Assembly (NCBI GenBank): GCA_001586965.3
Contig: LUCW03001621.1
Span: forward strand, 1 to 27,500
DNA length: 27,500 nt
Source of the DNA: Sphaeroforma sirkka
Taxonomy: Eukaryota > Opisthokonta > Ichthyosporea > Ichthyophonida
Reading direction: 5' to 3'
Below the pieces are notes generated by a model. The model was not told the DNA's origin, did not search any database, and was given only the letters and a program-made list of their open reading frames with translations. The translations under genes and the position numbers were made by a program. The stretch's first letter is position 1. Each line of letters begins with the position of its first letter. This document shows, in pieces, positions 25,904 through 27,500 of the stretch.

Positions 25904-27254
25904 TCACTGAGTGTGTACTGTGGTGGCAGAGCCAATTCCGAATCCCTTAGGCCCGAATTTCTGAAATAAATCAGTATAGTGAATCACATGAGTATAAATA
26001 TACGGATCAATAAATCAGGATAAAGAATCACATGAGTATGTATATACGGATCAATAAATCAGAATAGAGAATCATATGAGTATGCATATACGGAACAATG
26101 AATAGGATAGAGAATCCTTTGAAAATGAACATACGGATTAATAAATCAGGATAGAGAATCACATGAATATATATACAGAATAATAAATAGGATAGACAAT
26201 TACATGAGTATGAGTATACGGATCAATCAATCAGGATAGAGAATCATTGAGTATGTATATACGGATCAATAAATTTAGATAGAGAATCACATTAGTATGA
26301 GTATACGGATTAATAAATAGGATAGAGAATCATATGAGCATGTATATACAGGTGTTGCCAGAAAGATAGTTGCGTAGAAATTAATACACCCAAAGCCAAA
26401 TGAAGCACGTCATTCGCTCGAGAAAAAGATGGAAGAAATGAATGACACTACATCATTCTCACTAACATAAGGTAGAATCACAGTCATTAAACCTTGGTAT
26501 CAATCCACATTAAACCCAATTAGAGTGCGATAACTCACACCTTGCCGTAGCAACTGGTGCAGAAAACCTGTTGCGGCGGTCCAGAATGACAATCACGGAA
26601 GTTGAGGAGATAGAAAGTGAATATCTGTCAGTACATGTGATGTGACGAGTTATTCGCGACTAGCATGGCAACAGACTTGAGCTTAAGTTTGGTGCATACT
26701 GTGGGTTCAGTTACCTCCGGTTTGTACTGAGCGCACCACGTGTGTCGCTATACACAAACACGTGAGGGCTTTTTGATTCTGTAAGGACAAGATCACTCTA
26801 TGAAATGAACATACGTGACTTAGGCATACATATATATGGATTGGCTTTACAAGGGCGCGATTAAAGTATGAGCAAGTATTACCATCAAATCCCAAAACCA
26901 TCACATGATCAAATCATAAAACCATCACAAGATCAAATCCAAAAACCATCACAAGATCAAATCCTAAAACCATCACAAGATCAAACCCTAAAATCATCAC
27001 AAGACCAAATCCTAAAACCATCACAAGATCAAATCCTAGAACCAAAACAAGTTCAATAGATCAAGCATTGCAGCCGGCAACAACCTACATACATCGCCCT
27101 CTCTATCCTGGCACGATCGGCTGTCGAGCCCCTTAGTGCAAGCCTGACAGCGGAAGCAACGCTTGTGCCACGAATAGCCAGCTCCTATGACCTTCTCGGC
27201 AAAGTATACCTTACTGTCACAACGAGGACACATGTCTGTTCCTTGGTATCTAGC
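25904..27254 (-). CDS. CSRP: CRP/CSRP-family LIM protein, last three exons (5' part beyond window)
   Basis: Minus-strand exons: 27254-27093, 26567-26541 (27-nt microexon), 25960-25904, all phase 0, with GT-AG introns. The 81 residues form one full LIM domain: C-x2-C-x17-H-x2-C-x2-C-x2-C-x17-C-x2-C. Its segment A-E-K-V-I-G-A-G-x-S-W-H-K closely matches cysteine- and glycine-rich proteins (CRP1-3), and so does the Gly-rich end F-G-P-K-G-F-G-x-G. The last two zinc cysteines (C-T-S-C) come from the microexon. In animals CRPs are adaptors binding alpha-actinin, zyxin and actin, and some shuttle to the nucleus. The first exon here follows TATACAG at 27261-27255; exons further 5' (start codon, perhaps another LIM) lie past the right edge. 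The gene converges on WDR61. Confidence 0.88.
25962..26350. repeat. 44-bp minisatellite in a LIM-gene intron, touching the 3' splice site
   Basis: About 8.5 units of 41-44 bases recur with GAATCA at 25981, 26025, 26069, 26112, 26156, 26197 (as CAATTA), 26241, 26284 and 26327. The consensus holds ACATGAGTATGTATATACGG and ATCAATAAATCAGGATAGAG. A partial unit at 25962-25980 forms the branch-point and acceptor region of the last LIM exon. On the minus strand most units contain CTGATTTATT, of which CTGAT matches a branch-point consensus. Confidence 0.9.
26884..27051. repeat. 24-bp minisatellite, seven copies, in a LIM-gene intron
   Basis: The consensus is ATCAAATCCTAAAACC followed by ATCACAAG, seven times without indels. 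On the plus strand it gives an open octapeptide repeat (K-P-S-Q-D-Q-I-L), a by-product of the period being divisible by 3. It starts 41 bases after the donor of the LIM exon (reading on the minus strand) and is strongly strand-asymmetric, with almost no G on the plus strand. Confidence 0.92.
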
Positions 27255-27312
27255 CTGTATATGTGAGGGAAAGATGTACATTGTAAAAAAGAGAGGTGAA
27301 CAATTGATTGTT

Positions 27313-27500
<188 letters not shown>

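Overview
This is eukaryotic nuclear DNA. It carries two intron-rich genes of animal/fungal-type families, one intronless gene for a secreted or membrane protein, a decayed Ty3/gypsy-like retrotransposon, and an unusually dense set of microsatellites and minisatellites. The mix of a spliceosomal WDR61/SKI8 gene, a CRP-type LIM gene (a family typical of animals and their close relatives), introns of about 0.5-2 kb and heavy simple-repeat content would fit a unicellular relative of animals such as an ichthyosporean. That placement is an inference; nothing here proves the species.

Layout. Positions 1-5158 (+) hold a degenerate LTR retrotransposon entering from the left edge: gag remnants with a zinc knuckle, aspartic protease, reverse transcriptase, RNase H, a methyltransferase-like module, and an integrase with GPY/F and chromodomain-like tail. 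Frameshifts separate the domains. Positions 5159-6357 are non-coding. At 6359-6540 and 8124-8304 lie two almost identical copies of a short TG...CA repeat that look like miniature LTRs; the DNA between them holds a 77-bp duplication, a degenerate 0.3-kb repeat with TA tracts, and a tRNA B-box-like motif. Positions 8305-10488 are AT-rich with one faint RNase H-like relic. A 642-codon intronless ORF (10593-12521, +) encodes a type I membrane protein with signal peptide, furin-like site, transmembrane helix with six adjacent cysteines and a short tail. Positions 13694-14798 form a 1.1-kb alternating purine-pyrimidine microsatellite block. An unidentified exon-like open region lies at 14947-15225.

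Positions 15805-24202 (+) hold a complete nine-exon WDR61/SKI8 gene. I reconstructed it by splice sites and phase; it encodes 305 residues as a WD40 propeller. Positions 25904-27254 (-) hold the last three exons of a CRP-family LIM gene, including a 27-nt microexon that supplies the final two zinc ligands. The two genes converge, and the 1.7 kb between them is mostly two minisatellites (57 bp and 50 bp).

The genes do not form one pathway. WDR61 acts in Ski/exosome mRNA decay and, in animals, the PAF1 complex; CRP proteins act in actin and nuclear scaffolding. The most striking common theme is that several tandem repeats abut or contain gene signals: the WDR61 stop region is triplicated, and a CRP intron minisatellite runs into its 3' splice site.
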